A stretch of DNA of 64,000 bases from Acidimicrobiaceae bacterium (lineage in GTDB: Bacteria > Actinomycetota > Acidimicrobiia > Acidimicrobiales > Poriferisodalaceae): the NCBI GenBank assembly GCA_905182565.1, contig CAJJCB010000026.1:372001-436000 (forward strand), written 5' to 3'. Positions 52,664 through 62,496 of the stretch are shown piece after piece (the stretch's first letter is position 1; each line of letters opens with the position of its first letter). The notes below the pieces were generated by a model. The model saw nothing but the letters and a program-made list of their open reading frames with translations, was not told the origin of the DNA and did no database searches. The position numbers and the translations under genes were made by a program.

Positions 52664-54061
52664 ATGCCTCAAGCACCTGGCGTAGCGATCACCCGTAAAG
52701 CTTGGTTGTCGTTAGCGGCCGCCGGTTTAGCCATGTTTTTAGTGGGTGTGGATGGTTCCCTTATCAACGTTGCTTTTCCGAGTTTTCGAAAAGATTTCGA
52801 TGGAGTATCGAGCGCTCAGCTTTCATGGGTTCTAAATGCGTATGTCCTTGTCTACGCCGCCTTGTTAGTGGTTAGCGGACGGTTGGCTGATCGCCGAGGA
52901 AGGCTGCGGGTTCTATCGATTGGGTTAATTGTTTTTGTCGTGGCGTCTGTCGGCATTGCTGTTTCGCCTAGTGCTTTTTTCCTAGTAGCGATGAGAGGTT
53001 TCCAAGGGGTCGGAGCAGCGCTGATAACCCCAGCCTCCATGGGTCTAGTTATTGCTTCTTGGCCCTCTGAACGTCGTGCGACAGCGGTAACTCTTTGGGG
53101 AGCTTGCTTTGCATCGGCAAATGCTTTTGGGCCTGCAATTGGAGCAGGAATAATCGAGCTAGCAAATTGGCGATGGGCATTCATGATTAATTTGCCCATC
53201 GGCGCGATAGCGCTAATCCTGAGTAAACGAGTATTTGTTGAAACGCCAAAAAATGTATCAGGCGCTAAACCAGATCTACTGGGTGGAGGACTGATTTCTC
53301 TAGCGACTGGGTTGCTCGTGCTGGCAATCGTCCAAGGACGCGATTGGGGCTGGACGTCAGGCTGGATTCTGCTGCTGGTGCTTTCAGGAGTGGCCTGTTT
53401 CGGCGGTTTCCTCTACTGCAACAAGAGACACCCTGACCCGATTCTCCCTCGAGTTTTGTTAGCTATCCCATCTTTTCGTCGCGCCTCATTAGCGTTATTT
53501 ACGTTTGCTTTAGGCATGTATGCATTGATGCTGTCTTTGGTCTTATTTTTGACCGATGTATGGGAATACTCGATAGGAATAACTGGTTTATCTACTGCGC
53601 TTGCAGCCTTATGCGTAACGATTGGGGCCATGGTTGCTGGTCCTCTCGCCGACCGTTACGGCCATAGGCTAGTTGCAGGGCCCGGAACATTTATATGTGC
53701 TTTGGGGATGCTTTGGTGGATAACAATGTTAAACGAGCAGCCCAACTATTTAGTTGGGTATTTACCAGGAGCTATAATGAGCGCTGCTGGAATGGGCCTG
53801 ACATTGGGTGTTCTGGCAGCGGCTGGAGTGTCGGAAGTAAAGCCAGAGTTTTTTAGTCTCGCCGGTGGTGTTACACAGACTGCGCGCCAATTCGGAGGAG
53901 CGCTTGGCCTAGCAGCTATCTTTGCAATCTTAGGGGAACCTAGCGGACCAGCGGATGCGTACAGTGCGTACAAGTGGGGATTCGCTTTCATCATGATCAC
54001 TTCAATTGTTGCGTGTTTGTTGGCAAGCCAGGTTAAGCAATCTCAATCAGATCCTGTTTGA
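52664..54061 (+). CDS. MFS transporter, DHA2 type
   Basis: Multidrug-exporter-type major facilitator with about 14 hydrophobic helices, about 465 residues. First helix contains MFLVGVDGSLINVAFPSF, then SWVLNAYVLVYAALLV, motif A SGRLADRRGRLRVL, and motif C in helix 5 region (ACFASANAFGPAIGAGI). ATG 52664 is preferred to TTG 52658 though no strong ribosome-binding site is visible. The 3' end overlaps the convergent aminotransferase gene by 15 bases. Substrate unknown. Confidence 0.9.
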   Translation: MPQAPGVAITRKAWLSLAAAGLAMFLVGVDGSLINVAFPSFRKDFDGVSSAQLSWVLNAYVLVYAALLVVSGRLADRRGRLRVLSIGLIVFVVASVGIAVSPSAFFLVAMRGFQGVGAALITPASMGLVIASWPSERRATAVTLWGACFASANAFGPAIGAGIIELANWRWAFMINLPIGAIALILSKRVFVETPKNVSGAKPDLLGGGLISLATGLLVLAIVQGRDWGWTSGWILLLVLSGVACFGGFLYCNKRHPDPILPRVLLAIPSFRRASLALFTFALGMYALMLSLVLFLTDVWEYSIGITGLSTALAALCVTIGAMVAGPLADRYGHRLVAGPGTFICALGMLWWITMLNEQPNYLVGYLPGAIMSAAGMGLTLGVLAAAGVSEVKPEFFSLAGGVTQTARQFGGALGLAAIFAILGEPSGPADAYSAYKWGFAFIMITSIVACLLASQVKQSQSDPV

Positions 54062-55312
54062 TATTAGATCAATCGCTCTGCTTACGGTGGTAACCATCTG
54101 ATCAATGTGACTATCTGAAACTATAAACGGCGGCCCAAACAACAAGGCATCGTCGAAGACGCCCGAGCCTGCGGGGTACACCCATACACCATCATCAAAC
54201 GAAGCTGCGGATACCTGCTCTGCAAAGCCTGCAGACCGAGGAAAAGCCTCGCCAGAATCACGATCGGCTACGAGAGCGATCCCATGCATAAGTCCCGCAC
54301 CTCGGATGTCTGATACATGAGGGTGGTCTTGGAATTCGTCTAGCAATTTTGCTCGCAGCCGTGCACCCATCTCGAAGGCCCGATTTACTAAATTCTCTTC
54401 TCGCATAATCTGTAAAACCTTTTTAGAGACAGCGCAACCTAAATCATGACCCGCAAATGTGTAGAACATAAGCGCTAAGTCAGTTTCGGCGATTGGTGCT
54501 ACTACATCCGGCCTTGTGTAAACCCCGCCCATGGGAACGTAGCCACCACCAAGTCCTTTCCCAGAAACAATAATGTCTGGAGTAAATTCAAAGAGTTGGT
54601 GCCCCATTGGAGTGCCTAAGCGGCCAAAACCAGTCATCACTTCATCTGCGATCAATAGAATGCCGTGTCGCTGACAGATTTCACTTATGGTCCGCCAATA
54701 TCCTTCGGGAGCTACGTATGCGCCGGCCGCTGCGCCGATGACAGGCTCTCCGATAAATGCGCTGATGGTGTTCGGTCCCTCTATTTCGATTACTTTCTCG
54801 AGCTGGTCGGCGTCTTCGTAGCTTGTTTTTGGCATTACAGCTAGAGCAGACTCAAGGCCTTTGCGGCGCCTGTCGTGAGACCCTACAGCTAACGCTCCTA
54901 AAGTCGCTCCGTGGTATGAAACGTCTCGCCCTATGACTTTGTAACGTTCTGTCCTGCCACAGGCGACATGATGTAGCTGCGCTATTCTAATAGCAGCGTC
55001 TACTGACTCAGAACCGCCGCTATTGAAGACGCAACGCCAAGATGCGTCGGGAAGCCAGTTATCTGCTACCTCTTCGACTAGTTGGATTCGTGCCTCTGTA
55101 GCGAAAGTAGGAACTACGTAATCAAGTTTACGAAGTGCCGATGCGGCGACATCGGCGATTTCGTTCCTGCCGTGCCCGATGTTTGTGACTATGGCTCCAC
55201 CGCCAGCATCAAGAATCTTATTACTATCTGAGGTGTATAGCCAGACGCCCTCGCCGTGTGTGATCGTTGGAGGGATTCTTCCTGGGATAAGTGGAAATCT
55301 AGAGATGTCCAT
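54047..55312 (-). CDS. PLP-dependent class III aminotransferase
   Basis: Fold-type I PLP enzyme of 421 residues, of the omega-amino-acid or beta-alanine type. Substrate-binding GGGAIVTNIGHG near the start, NSGGSESVDAAIRIAQLHH, HGATLGALAVGSHD, the aspartate in LLIADEVMTGFGRLGT, and the PLP-lysine in VSGKGLGGGYVPMGG. Uses an omega-amino donor and a keto acid, but exact pair cannot be read. Convergent with the MFS gene. Confidence 0.92.
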   Translation of the reverse strand: MDISRFPLIPGRIPPTITHGEGVWLYTSDSNKILDAGGGAIVTNIGHGRNEIADVAASALRKLDYVVPTFATEARIQLVEEVADNWLPDASWRCVFNSGGSESVDAAIRIAQLHHVACGRTERYKVIGRDVSYHGATLGALAVGSHDRRRKGLESALAVMPKTSYEDADQLEKVIEIEGPNTISAFIGEPVIGAAAGAYVAPEGYWRTISEICQRHGILLIADEVMTGFGRLGTPMGHQLFEFTPDIIVSGKGLGGGYVPMGGVYTRPDVVAPIAETDLALMFYTFAGHDLGCAVSKKVLQIMREENLVNRAFEMGARLRAKLLDEFQDHPHVSDIRGAGLMHGIALVADRDSGEAFPRSAGFAEQVSAASFDDGVWVYPAGSGVFDDALLFGPPFIVSDSHIDQMVTTVSRAIDLISNRI

Positions 55313-55560
55313 AAAATCATCCTAGACCAGAAAGTAGTTTTGACAAATGAAACAGGTTTTTGAATCGGTATTGGCTTTTAGCGATTGTTGCTTAAGTGCT
55401 GTTCAGAGCCTTCGTCTGGTGTGATAAACAAAAGCTGCTAAATATTGAAGGTGCTCGGACTAGTTGTCAAAAGCCTTAAGTCTCATGTGAATTTTTGAGC
55501 TTCGGTGCTCAGATGCTCATTGTCTTATGATCTACTAGAGGTCGTGAGAGAGGGGAACAA

Positions 55561-56337
55561 ATGGACAGCGTTATCTACGAGATTCGCGACCGTGTCGCCT
55601 ATGTAACTATTAACAGGCCCCATGCCTACAACGCGTGCGACCAGCCGACGTATGACCGATTGGCCGAGGTATGGGCAGATTTTGCCCATAATGACGACGC
55701 ATGGGTCGCAATTCTAACGGGGGCAGGAGACAAAGCCTTCTGTGCTGGGAGTGACATAAAACTAAATTTCAACAACAGTCCAGCGCCTGCTGAAGCTTTT
55801 AATGCCTCTTCCCGTGGTGACCTGATGAGAGGCTTAGAAATCTGGAAGCCAATAATTGCCGCAGTCAATGGACACTGCAATGGGGGAGGGCTTGAGCAAG
55901 CCCTCAGTTGTGATTTTCGAATAGCATCCGAGAATGCTCAATTTGGGTTAGGCGAAGTTTTGTTGGGTCTGTTACCTGGCGGCGGCGGCACACAAAGACT
56001 TCCGCGCACGATCCCACTCGGGGAAGCTTTGTGGATGCTGTATACCGGTGATCGAATTGATGCGGCGGAGGCATATCGACTTGGGTTAGTTAACAAAGTT
56101 GTTCCTCTTGATGAACTCATGGCAACAGCGCAAGCCATGGCATCAAAACTTTTAGAAGCTGGTCCGCTAGCTGTCAGAGCTATAAAACAGGCAGCTATGC
56201 AGGGTCTCAGCATGCCGTTAGAAGAAGGTCTGAGGCTAGAAAATCATCTTTTTCAGTTATTGTCGCGCACTGAAGATAGCTCAGAAGGGACCCGAGCATT
56301 TGCAGAAAAAAGAAAGCCAGTATGGCAGGGCCGTTAA
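55561..56337 (+). CDS. Enoyl-CoA hydratase/isomerase family protein
   Basis: Crotonase-fold enzyme of 258 residues, with MNRPHAYNACDQPTYD-like start, oxyanion loop GDKAFCAGSDIKL, NGHCNGGGLEQALSCDFRIAS and GEVLLGLLPGGGGTQRLPR, where the two catalytic glutamates of hydratases would fall (E in GLEQ and possibly L/G in GLLPGG; the second is not obvious). GAGAGAGGGG precedes the ATG, a good ribosome-binding site. The third crotonase in this window; substrate unknown. Confidence 0.9.
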   Translation: MDSVIYEIRDRVAYVTINRPHAYNACDQPTYDRLAEVWADFAHNDDAWVAILTGAGDKAFCAGSDIKLNFNNSPAPAEAFNASSRGDLMRGLEIWKPIIAAVNGHCNGGGLEQALSCDFRIASENAQFGLGEVLLGLLPGGGGTQRLPRTIPLGEALWMLYTGDRIDAAEAYRLGLVNKVVPLDELMATAQAMASKLLEAGPLAVRAIKQAAMQGLSMPLEEGLRLENHLFQLLSRTEDSSEGTRAFAEKRKPVWQGR

Positions 56338-56383
56338 GGCTGCAAGAGGTAACAGGTACTAGTTTTTGGAAAGAGCGCGTTTG

Positions 56384-56745
56384 TGGAGGTGGCGGGAATC
56401 GAACCCGCGTCCTTCAGCGTTTCAATGAGTCTTCTCCGAGTGCAGTCACTGAGGGAATTGTCGGGGTAAAGACTGGCAGAGACACCAGATTCAATACCCG
56501 TACCTGACTAAGTGTCCTTGTCTCTACGCCAGTAATAGCGACAAGCAAGCCCTTCAAATGAGGGCCACCTCTACCTGAAGGGCTGAGGTAGTGGGGCCGT
56601 TACCCGTTGCCTTTATCAGGCAGCGAGTGCCATGTCATTGGTTTTGACGTTGGCGTTTGTGATTGTTCCGACTCTTTAACGTGGATCCGGAGACCACGAC
56701 TCGCTTCTCTCAAATCAACCGTCAAAGTCGAAGCCGATCACCCCC
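56384..56745 (-). ncRNA. ssrA: Transfer-messenger RNA (tmRNA)
   Basis: Rescue RNA of trans-translation, acting with SmpB. The tRNA-like ends pair over seven bases (5' GGGGGUG at 56745-56739 with 3' CACCUCC at 56391-56385), discriminator A at 56384 and the T-arm GGGUUCGAUUCCC near the 3' end. The internal tag frame reads ANVKTNDMALAA followed by TGA, ending in the LAA degradation signal. CCA is not encoded. The smpB gene is 77 bases upstream on the same strand. Confidence 0.95.
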
Positions 56746-56822
56746 GTGATCTGCCAAGCGCAGGGTCTTGGCAATAATGCTCAAGACTACCGCTCAATGA
56801 ACGGCGATTGGTTTTTGAAGCG

Positions 56823-57299
56823 TTAACGGTTTCGGTAACTCATGGCGCGTCGCGCTTCTAGGTCTGATTCGCGTTTTCGAATTGCGTGCCGTTTGTCGTA
56901 CGTTCTCCGGCCTTTTGCAAGCGCTAACTCTAATTTCGCTCGTCCTTCTCGAAAATAAATTGAGAGTGGAATCATCTGAAGAGGTTCTTGCTCAGTGCGT
57001 ATTCGTAATTTGTTGATTTCTGTTCGATGGAGCAAAAGTTTTCGAGGTCGGTCGACTACATGGCCGTTTTGTGCTGAAGCATGGCCCCATGGAGAGATAC
57101 TCATTCCCATGATCCATATCTCATTACTTCTAACTCGAGCGAATGCATCGTTGATCTGAACGGAGCCCTCTCGGAGTGATTTCACTTCGCTTCCCTTAAG
57201 AACTAAGCCGCATTCGTAAGCATCGAGAATATCGTAATCGGCCCGGGCGCGGCGGTTGGAAGCTACTGTCGTTCTATCTGAGGGGCCTTTTTGCACCAT
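56823..57299 (-). CDS. smpB: SsrA-binding protein SmpB
   Basis: Binds tmRNA and delivers it to stalled ribosomes. The 158-residue protein has ASNRRARADYDILDAYECGLVLKGSEVKSLREG, SWGHAS-like segment (ISPWGHASAQNGH), RKLLLHRTEI and the basic tail with RKRESDLEARRAM. The open frame runs to 57551, but ATG 57299 gives the proper length; the upstream extension overlaps cysO on the other strand and is not conserved-looking. tmRNA follows directly on the same strand. Identity very secure. Confidence 0.96.
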   Translation of the reverse strand: MVQKGPSDRTTVASNRRARADYDILDAYECGLVLKGSEVKSLREGSVQINDAFARVRSNEIWIMGMSISPWGHASAQNGHVVDRPRKLLLHRTEINKLRIRTEQEPLQMIPLSIYFREGRAKLELALAKGRRTYDKRHAIRKRESDLEARRAMSYRNR

Positions 57300-57417
57300 A
57301 TTGGCAATGATACTGGTTCCGAAGGTTGTGGGAACAAGAGCGCTCCTGGGTGGGGTATTAGTTATTTGTCCCGTAGAATCTTGACTAGATAAGTCGGGTT
57401 TTGAAATTGGAGATTTG

Positions 57418-57693
57418 ATGTCTATCAGCGTTCGTTTACCTACTGTTTTGCGACCCCACGCGAATGGTGAGGCTCGTCTCGATGTAGATGGGGGAACAGT
57501 AGGAGAAATAATTGATGGGATCGTGCGTAAATTTCCCGGAATGGCAACCAATCTGTTGGACCAAGACGGTTCTTTGCATCGTTTCGTAAACGTTTATGTA
57601 AACGATGAAGACGTGCGCTATCTAGAGAAAATGGAAACAGCCGTCGTAGATGGCGATGAATTGTCGATTCTACCTGCGGTAGCCGGAGGCTAA
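57418..57693 (+). CDS. cysO: CysO-like sulfur-carrier protein (MoaD/ThiS family)
   Basis: Small ubiquitin-fold protein of 91 residues ending in GG, the C-terminal glycine that becomes a thiocarboxylate. VRLPTVLRPHANGEARLDVDGGTV and VNVYVNDEDVRYL follow the MoaD pattern. In Mycobacterium CysO gives sulfur to CysM, encoded next as here (five bases apart), forming a cysteine synthesis route independent of sulfide and useful under oxidative stress. GGAGA at 57409-57413 supports ATG 57418. The partner protease Mec+ is not in the window. Confidence 0.9.
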   Translation: MSISVRLPTVLRPHANGEARLDVDGGTVGEIIDGIVRKFPGMATNLLDQDGSLHRFVNVYVNDEDVRYLEKMETAVVDGDELSILPAVAGG

Positions 57694-57698
57694 ATGTT

Positions 57699-58649
57699 TT
57701 GACCGTCTATAGAGGAATAGATGAATTAATCGGTGAAACGCCAATCCTTGATGTTAGCCAGCTGAGTCCTAATCCGAACGTTCAAATTTTGGCAAAGCTC
57801 GAAGGTAATAATCCCGCTGGCTCAGTAAAGGATCGAATTGCTAAAGCAATGATTGATGATGCTGAAAAGAAGGGACTATTGACGCCAGGTCAAACGATTA
57901 TTGAGCCTTCCTCAGGAAATACGGGAATAGCAATGGCCATGATTGCGAGCCAGCGAGGGTACCCTATTATCGTCGTTGTCCCGGAAAGTGTTTCTGTTGA
58001 ACGACGCCAGTTGTTGGAAATTTTTGGTGCCGAAATAATTTTTACTCCAGGTGAACAAGGTTCTAATGGATCAGTGCGCGTTGCTCAACAGATGGCTGCT
58101 GAACATCCAGAATGGGCCTTTCTCTATCAGTATGGAAATGATTCCAATCCACGTGCTCACTACGAAACCACGGGGCCAGAAATACTAAGGGACGTACCCG
58201 ACATATCGCATTTTGTCGCTGGGCTAGGAACAAGCGGAACCCTGATGGGCGTGGGTAGTTATCTAAAAGAGATAAAAAAGAGTATTCAAATTTGGGCCGT
58301 TGAGCCTCCGGCCGGTGAAAACGTAGAGGGGCTTAGAAGTCTTGAGGATGGGTTTGTGCCTCCAGTTTTTGAGCGTTGGGGAGGACAAGACTTACTCGAT
58401 CGCAAAATGATTGTGCGTCCTCGAGAGTCAATCGAATGTACCCGAATGTTGGTAAAGGAAGCTGGGCTTTTTGCTGGTATCAGTTCTGGAGCTGCGCTAG
58501 CTGGCTGCCGCAAAGCTGCGGCGCAAATAGAAAGTGGCGTAATCGTTTTTGTGGTTTGTGATTATGGTTGGAAGTATCTTTCAACTGGAGCATGGACGAG
58601 TGATCTTGACTCGGCTACTGCAAGTACTGAAAAAATTATCTATTTTTAA
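57699..58649 (+). CDS. cysM: O-phosphoserine/O-acetylserine sulfhydrylase, CysM type
   Basis: PLP enzyme of 316 residues making cysteine. PLP-lysine is Lys44 in NPAGSVKDR; SSGNTGIAMAM binds the substrate carboxylate; GTSGTLMGVG is the phosphate loop. Located right after cysO, so it probably uses CysO-thiocarboxylate with O-phosphoserine, as in M. tuberculosis. No arginine is confirmed to make this distinction here. Start is TTG 57699, the only close start. The last 30 residues differ from the average length. Confidence 0.92.
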   Translation: MTVYRGIDELIGETPILDVSQLSPNPNVQILAKLEGNNPAGSVKDRIAKAMIDDAEKKGLLTPGQTIIEPSSGNTGIAMAMIASQRGYPIIVVVPESVSVERRQLLEIFGAEIIFTPGEQGSNGSVRVAQQMAAEHPEWAFLYQYGNDSNPRAHYETTGPEILRDVPDISHFVAGLGTSGTLMGVGSYLKEIKKSIQIWAVEPPAGENVEGLRSLEDGFVPPVFERWGGQDLLDRKMIVRPRESIECTRMLVKEAGLFAGISSGAALAGCRKAAAQIESGVIVFVVCDYGWKYLSTGAWTSDLDSATASTEKIIYF

Positions 58650-58754
58650 TCTTGATACTGCAATCACTTTAGATCTTCGCAGAAAGCTTACGATTATGTT
58701 AGTGAATAACTTTTTTGGCTACTGGACTTGGAGTCCGGACGGAGGTAGCTGGAA

Positions 58755-59498
58755 ATGAGCGCGTTGTCTGTAACAGTGTTGGGTTGTTCTGGTACCTATG
58801 CAGCGGCTGGCGAAGCATGTAGTGGCTATCTCGTTCAAAGCGCCACAACTAGCTTGTGGGTCGATTGTGGCCCCGGGACGTTAGCGAATTTGCAAGAGCA
58901 TATCGGTATAGAGAATCTTGATGCGCTTGTAGTTTCGCATCATCATCCAGATCATTGCGCAGAACTACCTGTTGTGTATAACGCCGTTAAGTATTTTACT
59001 CAGCGTGCCAAGCTCAGAGTTTTAACAACAGCCGGAGTGCGACGGGTGACTGATGCATTTCACCCTGATGGTAATAGTTCAGATTTGTTTGAATGGGAAA
59101 TAGTCGAAGACCGATCGGCATCTGTGGTCGGCGATATCATGATTCGTTTTTCTAGGACAGACCACCCTGTTGAGACTCTTGCTATGAGCTTCACCTCGGG
59201 CGACAAATCAATTTTCTATACGGCTGACACAGGTCCTGATTGGCCATTAAGCAATCTTGGTCTAAAGCCTTCGCTGGTATTGGGAGAAGGAACTCTTACA
59301 GAAACAACGAAGGATCTCAGAATACCTCACATATGTTGTCGCCACCTGGCATCTGAAGCCTCTAAAGTTGAAGCTGAGCGTCTGGTAGTGACACACATAC
59401 CGCCCAACTCTGATAAGTCTGTTCACCTGGCTGAAGCAAAGATGGCCTTTAGCGGGATTGTTGAGCTAGCGGCTACGGGATCTACCTTTACAGTCTGA
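58755..59498 (+). CDS. MBL-fold metallo-hydrolase (Rv1339-like)
   Basis: Metallo-beta-lactamase fold protein of 247 residues. HxHxDH zinc motif (His62, His64, Asp66, His67), a downstream HPVETLAMSF and YTADTGPDWP with the bridging Asp, and a C-terminal LVVTHIPP histidine. Gene order MBL, rph, rdgB matches Rv1339-Rv1341 in M. tuberculosis, where Rv1339 has been linked to cyclic-nucleotide phosphodiesterase activity; that activity is an inference here. The murI and rhomboid genes found between in Mycobacterium are absent. Confidence 0.85.
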   Translation: MSALSVTVLGCSGTYAAAGEACSGYLVQSATTSLWVDCGPGTLANLQEHIGIENLDALVVSHHHPDHCAELPVVYNAVKYFTQRAKLRVLTTAGVRRVTDAFHPDGNSSDLFEWEIVEDRSASVVGDIMIRFSRTDHPVETLAMSFTSGDKSIFYTADTGPDWPLSNLGLKPSLVLGEGTLTETTKDLRIPHICCRHLASEASKVEAERLVVTHIPPNSDKSVHLAEAKMAFSGIVELAATGSTFTV

Positions 59499-59523
59499 TG
59501 TGAATTAACAAGAAAGATTACTA

Positions 59524-60246
59524 ATGCGTCCTGATGGAAGAAATAATGACGAACTAAGGCCGATCAATTTTCAGCGCGGTTTCACAGAGCAAACTCCTGG
59601 ATCAGTTTTAGTCAGTTTTGGTCGAACTAAAGTGCTCTGCACCGTTTCGATCGATGATGATGTCCCTCGTTGGATGCGCGGTAAGGGCGAGGGCTGGGTT
59701 ACAGCAGAATATTCGATGCTCCCAGGTTCGAGCCATGAACGCGTTAACCGTGAAGCAAAAAAAGGTAAGCAAAAAGGTAGAACATTAGAGATTGAGAGAT
59801 TAATAGGTCGTTCTCTACGAGCTATATGCGATATGAAGTTGCTGGGCGAACGAGAAGTGACGGTTGACTGCGACGTTTTGCAAGCCGATGGCGGGACGCG
59901 AACAGCATCAATATGCGGCGGTTTTGTAGCTTTGCATGATGCTTGTACCTCGCTAATGGAGCGTGGTCTGATTGAAGTGCACCCCTTGACTGATTTTTGT
60001 GCAGCAATTTCGGTAGGAATTGTAGATGGAACTCCAAAACTAGATCTACCTTATGTCGAAGACTCGACGGCCTCTGTTGATATGAATGTGGTTATGACAG
60101 GTAGCGGGCGGTTTGTGGAAGTCCAAGGAACAGCCGAGGGAGATCCATTTGATCGGAGCGAGCTTGATGCCTTGACTAGCCTTGCGGAAAAAGGAATTAC
60201 AGAGATCATAGCGATGCAAAAAGAAATCTTAGGGACACGTAGTTGA
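59524..60246 (+). CDS. rph: Ribonuclease PH
   Basis: Phosphorolytic 3'-5' exoribonuclease that trims tRNA 3' ends. The 240-residue protein has [13 protein letters not shown] at the start, [71 protein letters not shown] and [18 protein letters not shown], all hallmark segments. It is ten bases upstream of rdgB, an arrangement common in actinobacteria. Identity very secure. Confidence 0.96.
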   Translation: MRPDGRNNDELRPINFQRGFTEQTPGSVLVSFGRTKVLCTVSIDDDVPRWMRGKGEGWVTAEYSMLPGSSHERVNREAKKGKQKGRTLEIERLIGRSLRAICDMKLLGEREVTVDCDVLQADGGTRTASICGGFVALHDACTSLMERGLIEVHPLTDFCAAISVGIVDGTPKLDLPYVEDSTASVDMNVVMTGSGRFVEVQGTAEGDPFDRSELDALTSLAEKGITEIIAMQKEILGTRS

Positions 60247-60256
60247 GAGGCTGTAC

Positions 60257-60838
60257 ATGCGATTAGTCATGGCTTCGGCTAATCCGCACAAGGTTGAAGA
60301 AATCTCCAATATTTTGGTTGGCTACAAAATAGATCAGCGACCTAAAGGCCTTGCCGATATCGAGGAGAACGCTGAAACTCTTGAGGGGAACGCCCATTTA
60401 AAGGCTACTGCCGTATGTAACTTCGCCAAGGACGCTGCAGTTGCTGATGATACGGGGCTAGAGGTTGATTACCTAGACGGACTTCCCGGGGTTCGTAGCG
60501 CCCGCTTCGCTGGCGAAGGTGCTACTGACATCGACAATTTGATGAAATTACTCAAAGCGTTGGAGGGCGTACCAGAAGATCAGCGGAAAGCTCGTTTTCG
60601 GACTGTTGCGATGGTTGTCTTTCCAGATAAATCCGTGTTAAGAGCGCAAGGAGTGGCAGAAGGTTTTATATCAAAATCACCTCGGGGCGAAAAAGGTTTT
60701 GGATATGACTCGATCTTTGTCCCGGTAGAAGGAGATGGAAGATCTTTCGCTGAAATGGCTCCCGGAGAAAAACAATTAATTAGCCACCGCGGTAGGGCAT
60801 TTCGTCAGTTAGCACTATCGCTTTCAGCTAAATCCTAG
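60257..60838 (+). CDS. rdgB: XTP/dITP diphosphatase (RdgB/HAM1)
   Basis: House-cleaning pyrophosphatase that removes non-canonical nucleotides such as XTP and dITP. The 193-residue protein has SANPHKVEEI, DDTGLEVDYLDGLPGVRSARFAG, RGEKGFGYDSIFVP and SHRGRAFRQL. Length is typical. Starts ten bases after rph with GAGAGGC before the ATG. It ends one base before the convergent PLP gene. Confidence 0.95.
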   Translation: MRLVMASANPHKVEEISNILVGYKIDQRPKGLADIEENAETLEGNAHLKATAVCNFAKDAAVADDTGLEVDYLDGLPGVRSARFAGEGATDIDNLMKLLKALEGVPEDQRKARFRTVAMVVFPDKSVLRAQGVAEGFISKSPRGEKGFGYDSIFVPVEGDGRSFAEMAPGEKQLISHRGRAFRQLALSLSAKS

Positions 60839-61831
60839 CTACCAATGTCGGAGATCAATATTCCACTGGTCGACGATTTTCCCACCCCTAACTAAATTAA
60901 GAATTTCATGTTTAGCCATAGTTGGGTCAACATGAGCTGGAACAAGAGAGATTTGATCACCTACTTTTAATGGCGTATTGGGGATAATGTTTGTGTGTTC
61001 ATCAGAACAAAACATGATTTCCCCATCTAGGTAGGTTGGGTTCCCATGGTCCATGCCTTGAGCTTTAAGACCAGCATCACAAACAACGAAATCTTTTGAT
61101 TTTGAGATAACAGTTGAACGTAAAAAAAGTGCTTGCTTGAAAGGTTGGTCTAGCTGCGAGGTGTAAGCGCTATCCATTAGCACATAGGAACCTGCTTGAA
61201 CTTCGTTGACCCAAGTATTGATTAGGTGAGTGCCTGTCCCTGCACCTGTGATTAGATCGCCACCAACTAGTTCATGGGCGCTTAGGAGACGTTCCATGGC
61301 TCTATGAGTTAGATCTCGTCGTTTCTCTAAGTCCACTACACCCATTGCGTGTCCTTCGTAACCCATGACGCCGCGCACGTTCATCCCTTTGGACCTTGCT
61401 AGGTCGGCTAAAAATCCAGCATCTTCGACCTCGCAACCGCATCGAAACCCAACGCGTATATCAATGACGCATTCGTCTATTCCAGCCTTATGTGCAGCGA
61501 GAATGGTTTCTTCGCTATCAACTGCGATTGTTATCCGAGCGTCGCAGTGAGCCATAGCAGCTAGTCGCAGAGGATCTAATAACTCGTTGGCTAAAAGAAG
61601 ATCGGTACCGAGTCCTGCTGCTGCCAAACCAAGGATCTCTCGCGCCGTTGCACACGTGAATCCCGTGTGGCCCAGCGCATGTTGGCGAGCTGCTAACTGA
61701 GTCATTTTGTGCGCTTTGACGTGCGGTCTTAGCCGTGTTCCGGGAACCCGCTCACTCATAGTCTGGAGATTCCATTCTAAATTATCGAGATCTGCGCAGA
61801 GCGCCGGCGTTGAAACTTCTTCGATGTCCAT
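60839..61831 (-). CDS. D-threonine aldolase / D-serine dehydratase-type PLP enzyme (alanine racemase fold)
   Basis: Fold-type III PLP enzyme of 330 residues. The start [16 protein letters not shown], the PLP-lysine region RPHVKAHK (Lys39), [17 protein letters not shown] and GAGTGTHL match the family of D-threonine aldolase and D-serine dehydratase, which also includes bacterial proteins of unknown substrate. The C-terminal metal segment reads [12 protein letters not shown], where an H-x-C-D pattern is usual, so the Cys/His ligand set may differ from classical enzymes. Convergent with rdgB. Confidence 0.83.
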   Translation of the reverse strand: MDIEEVSTPALCADLDNLEWNLQTMSERVPGTRLRPHVKAHKMTQLAARQHALGHTGFTCATAREILGLAAAGLGTDLLLANELLDPLRLAAMAHCDARITIAVDSEETILAAHKAGIDECVIDIRVGFRCGCEVEDAGFLADLARSKGMNVRGVMGYEGHAMGVVDLEKRRDLTHRAMERLLSAHELVGGDLITGAGTGTHLINTWVNEVQAGSYVLMDSAYTSQLDQPFKQALFLRSTVISKSKDFVVCDAGLKAQGMDHGNPTYLDGEIMFCSDEHTNIIPNTPLKVGDQISLVPAHVDPTMAKHEILNLVRGGKIVDQWNIDLRHW

Positions 61832-61888
61832 GTAATAGAGCTTAGAACGACATCGGTCCTAACGCCGCAAGCGGATAACCTCAAAAGC

Positions 61889-62485
61889 ATGTCTCTGATA
61901 CATACCGAACCAGCATTGTCCACCGGCGCTCCTGCCGGACCAGGAGAAATCTACAACCGACTTCTCAACGATCGTATTGTTTTCCTCGGAACAGAGGTTG
62001 ATGATGATATAGCGAATATTCTGTGCGCTCAGATGCTGTACCTAGAAGGTCAAGATCGCGAGAAAGATATCTGGCTTTATATCAATAGTCCAGGTGGGTC
62101 TGTTACGGCGGGCATGGCTATTTATGACACCATGCAGTTCCTTAGTTGTGATGTAGCTACCGTTTGTATGGGCTTGGGCGCATCAATGGGTCAGTTCCTT
62201 CTAACAGCGGGAGCTGCAGGGAAGCGATACTGCCTGCCTCACGCACGAGTAATGATGCACCAACCCTCAGGCGGAGTTAGAGGGCAAGCCTCTGATATAG
62301 CAATTCAAGCTGAACAAATGTCTTACATTAAAAAGTTGATGGCTGAGATAATTGGGATGCATAGTGGTCAAGAAGTGGATCAGGTTACAGCGGACAGTGA
62401 AAGAGATCGATGGTTCACAGCCGAACAAGCCAAAAATTATGGCCTCTGTGACCACGTCATAGTGAAGCGCGGAGAAATTAATTAA
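61889..62485 (+). CDS. clpP: ATP-dependent Clp protease proteolytic subunit
   Basis: Barrel-forming serine protease of 198 residues. Catalytic Ser99 in GLGASMGQF, His124 in MMHQPSGG and the Asp near 173-178 (DRWF region) form the triad. [16 protein letters not shown] is the typical substrate-strand. Only one clpP is in the window; no clpX or clpC is adjacent, although actinobacteria often have a clpP1-clpP2 pair. No strong ribosome-binding site before the ATG. Confidence 0.95.
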   Translation: MSLIHTEPALSTGAPAGPGEIYNRLLNDRIVFLGTEVDDDIANILCAQMLYLEGQDREKDIWLYINSPGGSVTAGMAIYDTMQFLSCDVATVCMGLGASMGQFLLTAGAAGKRYCLPHARVMMHQPSGGVRGQASDIAIQAEQMSYIKKLMAEIIGMHSGQEVDQVTADSERDRWFTAEQAKNYGLCDHVIVKRGEIN

Positions 62486-62496
62486 GTGGACGTGAG

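Noticed and set aside
52133-52676. Minus-strand ORFs rich in Cys-Ser or Met-Leu-Ile repeats
   Set aside because: They are antisense readings of the gagcatgat repeat in the ZIP tail; the plus strand has the real membrane protein.
57300-57551. N-terminal extension of SmpB
   Set aside because: It is antisense to cysO and would make the protein 84 residues longer than the family.
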